NCBI RefSeq assembly: GCF_030687495.1
Contig: NZ_CP117435.1
Span: 5,708,501 to 5,772,500 of the forward strand
Direction of reading: 5' to 3'
DNA: 64,000 nt
DNA from: Pseudomonas sp. FP453
GTDB lineage: Bacteria; Pseudomonadota; Gammaproteobacteria; Pseudomonadales; Pseudomonadaceae
The translations under genes were made by a program, and so were the position numbers. Below are positions 27,185-35,156 of this stretch, piece by piece (the stretch's first letter is position 1; each line of letters opens with the position of its first letter). The notes below the pieces were generated by a model. It was not told the DNA's origin. It worked only from the letters and a program-made list of their open reading frames with translations, and did not search any database.

Positions 27185-28365
27185 TCGACATCGACGCCCG
27201 CATCATCCGCGACGGCCATTTGCAGACCCTGCGCCTGCAAGCTGTCGACGTGACCCAGGCCCGCCAGCAACTGCAAGCCGGGGGAGCCCATGTCATCTCG
27301 CTCAAGGCCCGGCGCCCACTCACCTTGCCCAGCCGTCGCGCCAAATTCGCCCTGGGCCTGTTTATCCAGGAACTGGTGGTGCTGCTGGACGCCGGCCTGG
27401 TGCTGGTGGAAGCCGTGGAAACCCTGCGCGACAAGGCGCCACCCGGGATCAACCGGCAGGTCATGAGTGATCTGCTCGCGTCAATGTACGAAGGCAATTC
27501 ATTGTCCAGGGCAATGCAACTCAAGCCCCAGGTATTCCCTGCGCTGTTGATCGCCACCGTGGCCTCATCCGAGCACAGCGGCCAACTGGCCGTGGCGCTG
27601 CGTCGTTATCACCATTTCGAAGCGCATCTGGAGACCGTGAAAAAGCGCGTGAGCGGCGCGCTGATGTACCCCTTGGTGGTGCTCGGCGTTGGGGCGTTAA
27701 TCTTGCTGTTTCTGTTGTTTTTCGTGATTCCGCGCTTCGCCTCCGTGTTCGACGCGGTGGCCGATCTGCCCGCCACCGCGCGCTTTATGGTGGGGTGGGG
27801 TGCGCTGGTGGAGACGCGCGGCACCGAGTTGTTGATCGGCCTGGCGCTGGCGATTGGCGCGCTGCTGGTGCTGTTTCGCAGCGCTGCGTTCAAGCGCCGG
27901 GTCGCCAACCTGTTATGGAAAATCCCCCGCCTCGGCGCCCAGCGCACGCTGTTTATCCTCGCGCGCTTTTATCGCACCGCCGGCATGTTGCTGATGGGCG
28001 GGATGCCCGTGGTCACGGCGGTGGAAATGTCCGGCGCACTGCTGCCCATCGAGCGCCAGGCTGACCTGCGCCACGCCATCAGCGATATCCAGGCCGGCCA
28101 GCCGCTGTCCACGTCCCTGGCGCGCCATCAACTGACCACTGCTGTCGCCGAACGCCTGCTGCGCGTCGGCGAGCAAAGCGGTGAATTGGCGGCCATGTGC
28201 GAGCGCATTGCGCAGTTTCACGACGAAGCGCTGGAACGCGCCATCGAGCTGTTCAGCAAGGTTTTCGAACCGTTGCTGATGTTGGTGGTGGGCGGGCTGA
28301 TCGGCCTGATCGTGTTCATGCTGTACATGCCGATTTTCGAACTGGCCGGGTCCATACAGGGGTAG
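27181..28365 (+). CDS. Type II secretion inner membrane protein GspF
   Basis: A 394-residue platform protein of the GspF/PilC family. It has two repeated cytoplasmic helical domains, each followed by hydrophobic segments: LMYPLVVLGVGALILLFLLF at about 160-180 and MLVVGGLIGLIVFMLYMPIF at the C-terminus. LSRAMQLKPQVFPALLIATV and LSTSLARHQLTTAVAERLLR are the two family motifs. The ATG at 27181 overlaps the stop of the transglycosylase gene; a longer frame upstream is not needed. It contacts the GspE ATPase encoded next. Confidence 0.9.
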   Translation: MIDIDARIIRDGHLQTLRLQAVDVTQARQQLQAGGAHVISLKARRPLTLPSRRAKFALGLFIQELVVLLDAGLVLVEAVETLRDKAPPGINRQVMSDLLASMYEGNSLSRAMQLKPQVFPALLIATVASSEHSGQLAVALRRYHHFEAHLETVKKRVSGALMYPLVVLGVGALILLFLLFFVIPRFASVFDAVADLPATARFMVGWGALVETRGTELLIGLALAIGALLVLFRSAAFKRRVANLLWKIPRLGAQRTLFILARFYRTAGMLLMGGMPVVTAVEMSGALLPIERQADLRHAISDIQAGQPLSTSLARHQLTTAVAERLLRVGEQSGELAAMCERIAQFHDEALERAIELFSKVFEPLLMLVVGGLIGLIVFMLYMPIFELAGSIQG

Positions 28366-28369
28366 TGCC

Positions 28370-30007
28370 ATGAGCGAACAGACACGCCAATGGCAAGCAC
28401 TGGCAGAGCAACGGTCAATGTCCTTGGCCAACTACCTGCTGGAAGTGCTGCACAACAGCCCCGACCAATTGGGCAGCATCGCCGCGCCGCTGGGCTTGAT
28501 CGCCATCGAGCCCGGCCAGTTGGGAAACCATTGGCGTTTCGACGTGCTGCCCCTGCCCCAGGCATTGCTCCACAACGTGCTGCCCCTGGACTATCAGGGC
28601 CGCACCTGCCTGGTGCTGGGCGAGCCCTTTGCCCAGGCCTGCCGGCACTGGATCCAGGCCACCCCTGACCTGCGCCAACTGCCGCTGGCCATGAGCCTGC
28701 CGGACGCGGTCAAGGCCCAACTGAAACTCGCCGAAACCAGCCAGCGCGTCATGCAACCCTTCGGCGCAGGCGACGAAAACGCCCGCGTCGGCCAGGCCGC
28801 CGAGGAAATTTCCCTGACCAGCATTGCCCGCGACGACAACCCGGTGGTGCGTTTAGTCAATTCGATGCTGTTCGACGCCTTGCAAAGCCGCGCCAGCGAT
28901 ATTCATGTGGAAACCAACCCCGAAGGCCTGGAGATCAAATACCGCATCGACGGCGTGTTGCAAAAGATGGGCAACGCCAGCGGCCTGGACATGGCCGAAC
29001 AGGCGCTGTCACGGATCAAGGTGCTGTCGGAACTGGATATCGGCGAACGCCGGGTGCCCCAGGACGGGCGGTTCAAGATGAAAATCCAGGGCCGCGAGGT
29101 GGATTTTCGCGTGTCGATCATGCCCAGCATCCATGGCGAAGACGCGGTGCTGCGCATCCTCGACAAGTCCCAGCGCGGCGAATCCCTGACCCTGGAAAGC
29201 CTCGGCCTGGCCGCTGACACCATCGCACGCATTCGCGTGTTGGCCCGCGAGCCCTACGGCATGTTGATCATCACCGGGCCTACGGGCAGTGGCAAATCCA
29301 CCACCCTGTATGCCGCACTCACGGAGATCAACACGGGCGAGCAGAAGATCATTACCATCGAGGACCCGGTCGAATATCACCTGGCCGGGGTGACGCAGAT
29401 CCCGGTCAACGACAAGAAGGGGCTGACGTTCGCCCGTGGCCTGCGCTCGATCCTGCGCCACGACCCCGACACGATTCTGGTGGGGGAAATCCGTGATGGC
29501 GACACCGCTGGCATCGCCGTGCAAGCCGCGTTGACCGGGCACCGCGTGCTGACCTCGTTGCACGCCAACAGCGCCTTCAGCGTCCTGGAGCGTTTCAACT
29601 ACATGGACGTCGATGCCCACAGCGTGGTGGAAGCTCTCAACGGCGTGGTTGCCCAACGCCTGGTGCGACGCATCTGCCCGGACTGTGGGACCAGTACCAA
29701 ACCGGATGCAGAAATCGCCCGGCTCGCCCACTTGACCAGCGCCCAGCTCAAGCAGGGCCACTACCGCATCGGCAAAGGCTGCGAAGCCTGTCGCCACACC
29801 GGCTATCGCGGGCGGATCGCCCTGGCGGAAGTCCTCGCCATGACCGACAGCATCAAACAAGGCCTGCTCAACCGCAGCTCCGCATCCACCTTGCGCGAAC
29901 TGGCGCGCGAAGCCGGCCATGTGTTCATTCGCGATATCGCCCTGGCCCATGCGGCCCGGGGCGAGACCACGCTCAAGGAGATCCACCGTGTCATTTCCCT
30001 TTACTGA
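28370..30007 (+). CDS. Type II secretion ATPase GspE
   Basis: A 545-residue hexameric assembly ATPase. The N-terminal N1E-like domain covers about 1-130. The core has the Walker A motif GPTGSGKST (303-311), the Asp box ITIEDPVEYHL, the Walker B region DPDTILVGEIRD and the His box TSLHANSAFSVLERF. A four-cysteine zinc motif CPDC...CEAC follows near residues 445-480. This combination is typical of GspE/PilB. It begins 4 bp after gspF and overlaps the next gene. Confidence 0.92.
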   Translation: MSEQTRQWQALAEQRSMSLANYLLEVLHNSPDQLGSIAAPLGLIAIEPGQLGNHWRFDVLPLPQALLHNVLPLDYQGRTCLVLGEPFAQACRHWIQATPDLRQLPLAMSLPDAVKAQLKLAETSQRVMQPFGAGDENARVGQAAEEISLTSIARDDNPVVRLVNSMLFDALQSRASDIHVETNPEGLEIKYRIDGVLQKMGNASGLDMAEQALSRIKVLSELDIGERRVPQDGRFKMKIQGREVDFRVSIMPSIHGEDAVLRILDKSQRGESLTLESLGLAADTIARIRVLAREPYGMLIITGPTGSGKSTTLYAALTEINTGEQKIITIEDPVEYHLAGVTQIPVNDKKGLTFARGLRSILRHDPDTILVGEIRDGDTAGIAVQAALTGHRVLTSLHANSAFSVLERFNYMDVDAHSVVEALNGVVAQRLVRRICPDCGTSTKPDAEIARLAHLTSAQLKQGHYRIGKGCEACRHTGYRGRIALAEVLAMTDSIKQGLLNRSSASTLRELAREAGHVFIRDIALAHAARGETTLKEIHRVISLY

Positions 30008-30713
30008 GCACGTGGTGTGGTTACACAGCAGCGGCGCCACGTGGGCCGCCCGCCCGCGCTGGCGGGGTGCGACCGTCTGGCGCGCGGAGCGGGCCGGCGA
30101 GCCGTTGGCGGCCTGCGCGCAGTTGCTGGAGCAGGCACCGCGCGGGCGCGTGCGGTTTCTGGACCGGGCCAGCGTGCTGCTGGGCTTTCCCCATGTGCAG
30201 TACCTGATGCTCCCATGGCAAACCGGCCTGCACCGCAGGGCTGACTGGCAAGGGTTCGCCGCAGCCGCGTTCAACCAGCAGGCCGGGATGAGTGCCGAGG
30301 GCTGGCAGGTGCAGGTCGCCAACAGTGCCTTCGGCCATGACCGCCTCGCGGTGGCAATCCAACGGGATTTGCTGCAAGACCTGCGCGATCTGTTCAAGCT
30401 GGCGCGCTTGCCCCTGCTGACCTGCACCCCACTGCTCACGGCCGTGGCCCAGCGCTACTGGCGATACCTGCCCGAAGACTGCGTGCTGGCGGTCGCCGAA
30501 TCCGACGCCCTCAGCTGCCTCTATCGGCAACGGGGCGCGCCGGCCCAGGTGTGCGTGCTGCCCACCCCACCCGACAGCCAATTGAGCGACAACCTGTTCA
30601 CCGCCGACCTGCTCGCTCAACGCAGCGCGCCGGCCACGCTGATTGTCGCCAACCGCCCTGTCACGCCATGGCTGGGGCCGTTGCATCCCTGGCTGGAGGA
30701 CGCGCCCGCATGA
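29988..30713 (+). CDS. GspL/PilM-like cytoplasmic component (divergent)
   Basis: A 241-residue protein with a GTG start at 29988 preceded by AAGGAG and overlapping gspE by 20 bp. There is no membrane segment. It has Trp-rich stretches (VVWLHSSGATWAARPRWRGA) and a middle part with LAVAIQRDLLQDLRDLFKLA. I do not recognise the family from sequence. Its place between gspE and the PilN/PilO-like genes is that of PilM or the cytoplasmic part of GspL, which link the ATPase to the membrane platform. The assignment rests on position. Confidence 0.55.
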   Translation: MSFPFTEHVVWLHSSGATWAARPRWRGATVWRAERAGEPLAACAQLLEQAPRGRVRFLDRASVLLGFPHVQYLMLPWQTGLHRRADWQGFAAAAFNQQAGMSAEGWQVQVANSAFGHDRLAVAIQRDLLQDLRDLFKLARLPLLTCTPLLTAVAQRYWRYLPEDCVLAVAESDALSCLYRQRGAPAQVCVLPTPPDSQLSDNLFTADLLAQRSAPATLIVANRPVTPWLGPLHPWLEDAPA

Positions 30714-31264
30714 AATCCTGGCTCGCCAGTGCCTGGCAGCTGCTGCGCACGCCCCCTGCGCCCGCGGTTGATTTCCAACACGCCAACGCCCCCCTTCGGC
30801 CACTGATCGGAGTGTTGTGGCTGGTGGCGCTCCTGCTCCTGTTCAACACCTGGCAGCACTGGCAGCGCATGGAGCAACAGCAACTGCACACCGATGAATT
30901 GGAGCAGCAGTTTATCCAGCTGACGCGCCGCCAAGAGCAGTTGATCCAGGCCGCGATTCGCCTGTCTCCGCAACAAAAACAGCAACTGGCCGCGTTTTCC
31001 CGGCAAGCAATCACGCCCTTCCCGCTGATGGACGCCGTAGCCCGGGCCTGGTCCGCAGATATCGCCTTGACGCGGGTGGAGGTCAACACCCAGAACCAGA
31101 TGTTGCTGTTGGAACTTGAAGCCAAGGCGCTGGGCGATGCGTTCCGCTTTGTCGAACGGCTCAAGGCCCAACCCGGGGTCCATGTGAACGTGCAACAGAG
31201 CGCGCGCAAGGCCAACGACCCGCAGCACCCGGTGCAGGTCAAGCTTGCCGTTGGCGCGGAGTAA
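30710..31264 (+). CDS. PilN-like secretion platform protein
   Basis: A 184-residue bitopic membrane protein: a short cytoplasmic N-terminus, one helix (LIGVLWLVALLLLFNTW, about 31-47), a coiled-coil stretch rich in Gln/Glu (HWQRMEQQQLHTDELEQQF) and a small periplasmic domain. This is the PilN/GspL C-terminal layout. The ATG overlaps the previous stop (ATGA) and follows a GGAGG site. With the next two genes it forms a PilN-PilO-PilP-like trio rather than the usual GspL-GspM-GspC set. Confidence 0.65.
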   Translation: MKSWLASAWQLLRTPPAPAVDFQHANAPLRPLIGVLWLVALLLLFNTWQHWQRMEQQQLHTDELEQQFIQLTRRQEQLIQAAIRLSPQQKQQLAAFSRQAITPFPLMDAVARAWSADIALTRVEVNTQNQMLLLELEAKALGDAFRFVERLKAQPGVHVNVQQSARKANDPQHPVQVKLAVGAE

Positions 31265-31271
31265 GCCAGCG

Positions 31272-31808
31272 ATGGACACGCTGACCCGTCACCTGCCGCG
31301 CTTGCGCTGGTACCTGCTGCAATGGCAGCAGAGCCTGGGCTTCTGGGGCCTGCTGGCGCTGACCTTGATGGCCACAGCACTGGTGATCGATGCCACGGTG
31401 GTGCACCCGGCGCGCATCGCCGACAGCCAGCGACGCCAGGAGCTGGAAGCCGGTATCGCCGAACAACCCCAGGATGTACAAGTCACCGAACCTGCGGTGG
31501 TGGAAGAGATGCCCGGCGCCGCCGACTTCGCCCCTCGCCTGGAAAAACTGCTGGATACCCTCGGCCGACGCGGTTTCATCATCGACCGAACCACCCTCGC
31601 CTACTCCGTTCCCGGCGATATCGGCCTGCAACGCCTGGACGTGGAGATCCCCCTCAGCGGCCCCTACAGCCTGTTGCGCGAAGCCTTGGCAGATGCGGCG
31701 CAAGAACCGGCGGTGCGCATCGAAAGCCTGACCCTGGAGCGCAAGGAAATCGTCAGCGGCTTGCTGAGTATCAACCTCAAAGTCAGCCTACTGGGGGTGG
31801 CGCAATGA
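31272..31808 (+). CDS. PilO/GspM-like secretion platform protein
   Basis: A 178-residue bitopic protein. The membrane helix (SLGFWGLLALTLMATALVID) is at about residues 20-42, followed by a periplasmic domain with a short linker (EAGIAEQPQDVQVTEPAVVE) and a ferredoxin-like pattern (LQRLDVEIPLSGPYSLLREA). The topology and size match PilO and GspM. It starts 7 bp after the previous gene, with GGAG ahead, and overlaps the next by 4 bp. Confidence 0.65.
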   Translation: MDTLTRHLPRLRWYLLQWQQSLGFWGLLALTLMATALVIDATVVHPARIADSQRRQELEAGIAEQPQDVQVTEPAVVEEMPGAADFAPRLEKLLDTLGRRGFIIDRTTLAYSVPGDIGLQRLDVEIPLSGPYSLLREALADAAQEPAVRIESLTLERKEIVSGLLSINLKVSLLGVAQ

Positions 31809-32290
31809 AACTGCCGCTGTATTTGCGCGTGCTGTTGCTGCTGACCCTGGTCGGCTGCGGCTGGCTGTTCTGGCAGGACACCCCGGAAAACCCCGCCCCC
31901 CAGCCCAGCGCGGCCGTGGTCAAACCCGCCGAACCTGCGCCGGCCCCAACGCCCGTGCCCCAACCGGGAGCAGTGATCGACCTGTTCCCAGCCCAGTCCT
32001 GGATCCCACCACCGCCGCCGGCCGCCGTGGATAACGCGCCGCCCAAACCACCGCCGCTGCCCTTCACCGTCAGCGCGCAATGGCGTTACGAGCACCAAGG
32101 AAAAATCGTCGTACTGCGCGGCAACGGCACCCAGTACACCCTGTGCAACCGCTGCGCGGTGCCCGGGCGCATCGTGCCGGGCACGATGCTCGACGCCCAC
32201 TACCGGCTGGACAAACTCACCGATACCGCCGTGGTGCTGACCTACCTGCCACTCAAGCATGTCAGCACCCTGCGCCTGGACCACCACTGA
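31805..32290 (+). CDS. GspC/PilP-like periplasmic connector
   Basis: A 161-residue protein with an N-terminal membrane anchor (LYLRVLLLLTLVGCGWLFW), which could also be a lipobox (TLVGC). A Pro/Ala-rich linker (about 30-85) follows, then a C-terminal domain with FTVSAQWRYEHQGKIVVLRG, resembling the homology-region domain of GspC/PilP that docks onto the secretin. Two cysteines lie in LCNRCAVPG. It is located directly before the secretin gene, as pilP or gspC often is. Confidence 0.65.
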   Translation: MKLPLYLRVLLLLTLVGCGWLFWQDTPENPAPQPSAAVVKPAEPAPAPTPVPQPGAVIDLFPAQSWIPPPPPAAVDNAPPKPPPLPFTVSAQWRYEHQGKIVVLRGNGTQYTLCNRCAVPGRIVPGTMLDAHYRLDKLTDTAVVLTYLPLKHVSTLRLDHH

Positions 32291-32308
32291 CCGGGCAAGG
32301 ATACGATC

Positions 32309-34243
32309 ATGACGAGACGTACGTGGATTCCCCTGAGCCTGGCGCTGCTGCTCCATGGCTGTGAGACCCAGCGGGCGATCAAGCACAGCGACGAGTTACG
32401 CCAACAGGGCGATATCGTCAGGTCAGTCGAAGTGCTGCAAGCCGAAGCCAAGCAATCACCTGACGACGTGCAATTGCGCACGGCGCAATTCGGCACGCTG
32501 GAACTGCTGGTTGCCCAATACAGCCGCGAGGCCAGCACCGCGCTGGTGCGCGGCGACGACGCGGCGGCCATCCGCGCCCTGGAAACCATCCTCAAATACG
32601 ACCCCGGCAACCTCGGCGCGCGCCAGGAAATCCAGAGCATCCAGGCCATGAAACAACTGCGTCCGCAACTGGCGCGGGCCTATGAGATGAAACGCGCCAA
32701 CCCGGTGGAGGCGCTCAACCTGGTGCGCCAGATCATCGCGCAAAAGCCCAACTACCGAGAGGCCCTGGACTTTCGCAACGCCCTGACCCGCGAACTGGTG
32801 AGCGCCGACTACCTCAGCGCCGACCTGTCCGACGCCATGCGCAAACCCCTGAGCCTGGAGTTCAGCGCCCAGAGCCTGAGCACGATTTTCGAGACCATCG
32901 CGCGCCTGTCGGGGGTCAACTTTGTCATCGACAAGGACGTCAACCCCAGCGCCGCCGCCAGTATGACGGCCAGCCGCACCACGGCCGAAGACGCGTTGAA
33001 CCTGTTGCTGACCACCCAGGGCCTGGAGAAGAAAATCCTCAACCGCAACACCATCCTGATCTACCCCCGACGCCCCGACAAGGAACGTGAATACCGCGAG
33101 TTGGCGGTGCGCACGTTTTACCTCAGCCATGGCGACGCCAAGATCGTCGCCGCCGAGATCAAGCAGGTACTCAAGCCCAGGGAAGTGCTGGTGGACGAGC
33201 GATTGAACGCGGTGATTGTGCGCGATGGCCTGGACACCCTCAGCGCCGTGGAAAAAATGGTCGAGGCCATTGATATCGCGCAGTCCGAAGTGACCATTGA
33301 TATCCAGGTGCTGGAAGTCAGCCTCACCGATGAATTGAACCTGGGCATCAAGTACCCGGAAAGCGTGGGGGTGTCAGTGGGCAACCTGGCCAATGTGCCC
33401 GCCGGGCTCGCCGGGATTCCCCTCAGTGCATTGCGCGGCATCAATGGCGACAACATCCTGCTGGACGCCGGCAGCACCTCGGCACGCATCAACATGCTGC
33501 AACGCAGCGGCAACACGGTGACCCTGGCCAACCCACGGGTGCGCGTGCGTAACCGGGAAGAAGCGGCGGTGAACATCGGTGACAAGATCCCGGTGGTGAC
33601 CACCACCACGGCCAACCAGATCACCACCTCGTCGGTGTCCTACCAGGACGTGGGGCTGCAGATCACGGTCAAGCCGATCATCAGCCTGAGCGATGAGGTA
33701 AACCTGGAGTTGAATGTGGAGATGAGCCATATCACCAAGCGCATCCCCGGCTCGGAAAACGTGCCCGCCACGTTTGAACTGGGTTCGCGCGCCACCAAGA
33801 CGCTGCTGACCGCGCGCAACAATGAAACCCAGATCGTCTCGGGGCTGATCCGCACGGCGGACGTTGACGAAGGCTCGGGGTTGCCGTGGTTGAGCCAGAT
33901 CCCGTGGATCGGCAAGAAGCTGTTTGGCACCAACCAGAGCACCCAACAGAAAACCGAGATCATCTTGCTGCTGACGCCACGGATCGAGCGCAACCTGGAT
34001 TTGCCGATCTCGCAGATCAGTACCTTTCACAGCGGCACCGAGGCGCGCAGTTCGACGGAGGGCATGATCCTGCGCGATACCACCGAGAAGATGATTCTCA
34101 AGCCCACCGGCGGCGATCCGACGCCTGCGCTGCCGCCCCCCATGCAGCAGCCGGATGCCAACTGGGCACCGCTGCCGCCACCGTTGCCGGATTTGGCGCC
34201 CAAGCCTGTGCCAGTACCAGCGCCGCAACCCCAGGCACAATGA
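32309..34243 (+). CDS. Secretin GspD, lipoprotein type
   Basis: A 644-residue outer membrane channel. The signal has a lipobox (LALLLHGC), so the protein is probably lipidated, which can replace a separate pilotin. The N-terminal part has TPR-like helices (VEVLQAEAKQSPDDVQLRTA; LNLVRQIIAQKPNYREALDF). The N-domain block starts LSLEFSAQSLSTIFETIARL. The C-terminal secretin core has VLEVSLTDELNLGIKY, the VTLANPRVRVRNREEAAVNI segment and RTADVDEGSGLPWLSQIPWI. The last ~60 residues are Pro-rich. TPR plus secretin is closer to MshL/tight-adherence-like or non-classical type II secretins than to Xcp-type GspD. Confidence 0.88.
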   Translation: MTRRTWIPLSLALLLHGCETQRAIKHSDELRQQGDIVRSVEVLQAEAKQSPDDVQLRTAQFGTLELLVAQYSREASTALVRGDDAAAIRALETILKYDPGNLGARQEIQSIQAMKQLRPQLARAYEMKRANPVEALNLVRQIIAQKPNYREALDFRNALTRELVSADYLSADLSDAMRKPLSLEFSAQSLSTIFETIARLSGVNFVIDKDVNPSAAASMTASRTTAEDALNLLLTTQGLEKKILNRNTILIYPRRPDKEREYRELAVRTFYLSHGDAKIVAAEIKQVLKPREVLVDERLNAVIVRDGLDTLSAVEKMVEAIDIAQSEVTIDIQVLEVSLTDELNLGIKYPESVGVSVGNLANVPAGLAGIPLSALRGINGDNILLDAGSTSARINMLQRSGNTVTLANPRVRVRNREEAAVNIGDKIPVVTTTTANQITTSSVSYQDVGLQITVKPIISLSDEVNLELNVEMSHITKRIPGSENVPATFELGSRATKTLLTARNNETQIVSGLIRTADVDEGSGLPWLSQIPWIGKKLFGTNQSTQQKTEIILLLTPRIERNLDLPISQISTFHSGTEARSSTEGMILRDTTEKMILKPTGGDPTPALPPPMQQPDANWAPLPPPLPDLAPKPVPVPAPQPQAQ

Positions 34244-34251
34244 AGATCAAC

Positions 34252-34354
34252 TGTGGGAGCTGGCTTGCCTGCGATACAGGCACCTCGGTCTATCAGCCAG
34301 ACCGAGGCGATGCTATCGCAGGCAAGCCAGCTCCCACACACGCCAGCTCCCACA
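34252..34354. repeat. REP pair plus truncated third copy
   Basis: TGTGGGAGCTGGCTTGCCTG and its inverse form a head-to-head pair (34252-34338), followed by a fragment CCAGCTCCCACAG at 34342-34354. It lies between the convergent secretin gene and etfB. Confidence 0.85.
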
Positions 34355-34375
34355 GGGTTTTGTCGTGTTTTCGGG

Positions 34376-35146
34376 TTAGCGTACGACGCCCTCTTCCACC
34401 AACAGCTTGAGGATCGCCTGGGCGCCTTCTTCCGCGCTCACGCCCTTGAGCACTTGCCCGCCACCGCCACTGGCCTTGGCCGTCGCGGCCTTCATCCGGT
34501 CCGCACCGCTCTTGGCCTTGATCACCTTCAAGCGCTTGGGCCGAGGCTTGGCCGGTTGCAGCACGGCGTCGGTGAACAACCCGTCCTCTTCCACCTCGAC
34601 CTCATGGGCCGTCAACTCACCCCGTTGCGCCGGGCCGTAGGCACTTTGCCGTGGCTTGGGCGCGGCGTTGTCCACCGTGGCCAAAAACGGCAAGCGCACC
34701 TTCAACCGTCGCCGCTGCCCGCGCGGCAACGCTTGCAGCACATGCGCCACGCCGCCGTCGATGGACTCCACTTGCGCCAGCCCGACGATCAGCGGCCAGC
34801 CCAATTGTTCGGCGAGCAAAAACGGCAACATGCCCGAGCCTTCGCCGGTTTCCGCCTGGCTGCCGGCGAGCACCACGTGGGCACCGGCATCGCGCAGGTA
34901 CTCGCTGAGCACCGGCAACGCATCGCTGCCCGCCGGTTGTTCCAGCACATGCAATTGCGGCAGGCCCATGCCCAGGTAACTGCGCAGGGTCGGCTCGTTG
35001 ATATTGCCGGCGTGCAGCACCTGCAACTGATCCCCCGCCATCTGCAAACCCAACTCGACGGCGCGGGCGTCTTGCTCGGCACGGCGCGGGCGCCCGGACG
35101 TCGGGTGTGCGCCGATGGACACCAGGCTGATTACATTCGTGGTCAT
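34376..35146 (-). CDS. etfB: Electron transfer flavoprotein beta subunit
   Basis: A 256-residue ETF beta-type protein. It has the AMP/FAD-binding fold with LVSIGAHPTSGRPRRAEQDA at the start and VLAGSQAETGEGSGMLPFLL in the middle. The ATG at 35146 follows AAGGAG; the frame extends 21 bp further without support. It sits 10 bp downstream of etfA. This dgc-linked pair accepts electrons from dimethylglycine demethylation rather than from fatty acid oxidation; that role comes from operon context and from the known P. aeruginosa cluster. Confidence 0.85.
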   Translation of the reverse strand: MTTNVISLVSIGAHPTSGRPRRAEQDARAVELGLQMAGDQLQVLHAGNINEPTLRSYLGMGLPQLHVLEQPAGSDALPVLSEYLRDAGAHVVLAGSQAETGEGSGMLPFLLAEQLGWPLIVGLAQVESIDGGVAHVLQALPRGQRRRLKVRLPFLATVDNAAPKPRQSAYGPAQRGELTAHEVEVEEDGLFTDAVLQPAKPRPKRLKVIKAKSGADRMKAATAKASGGGGQVLKGVSAEEGAQAILKLLVEEGVVR

Positions 35147-35156
35147 GGCCAACTCC

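Noticed and set aside
23171..34243. Cluster read as a type IV pilus
   Set aside because: There is no major pilin or PilT, and the GspG-like calcium loop, the GbpA-type cargo and the single ATPase fit secretion better; pilus-like platform proteins alone do not make it a pilus.
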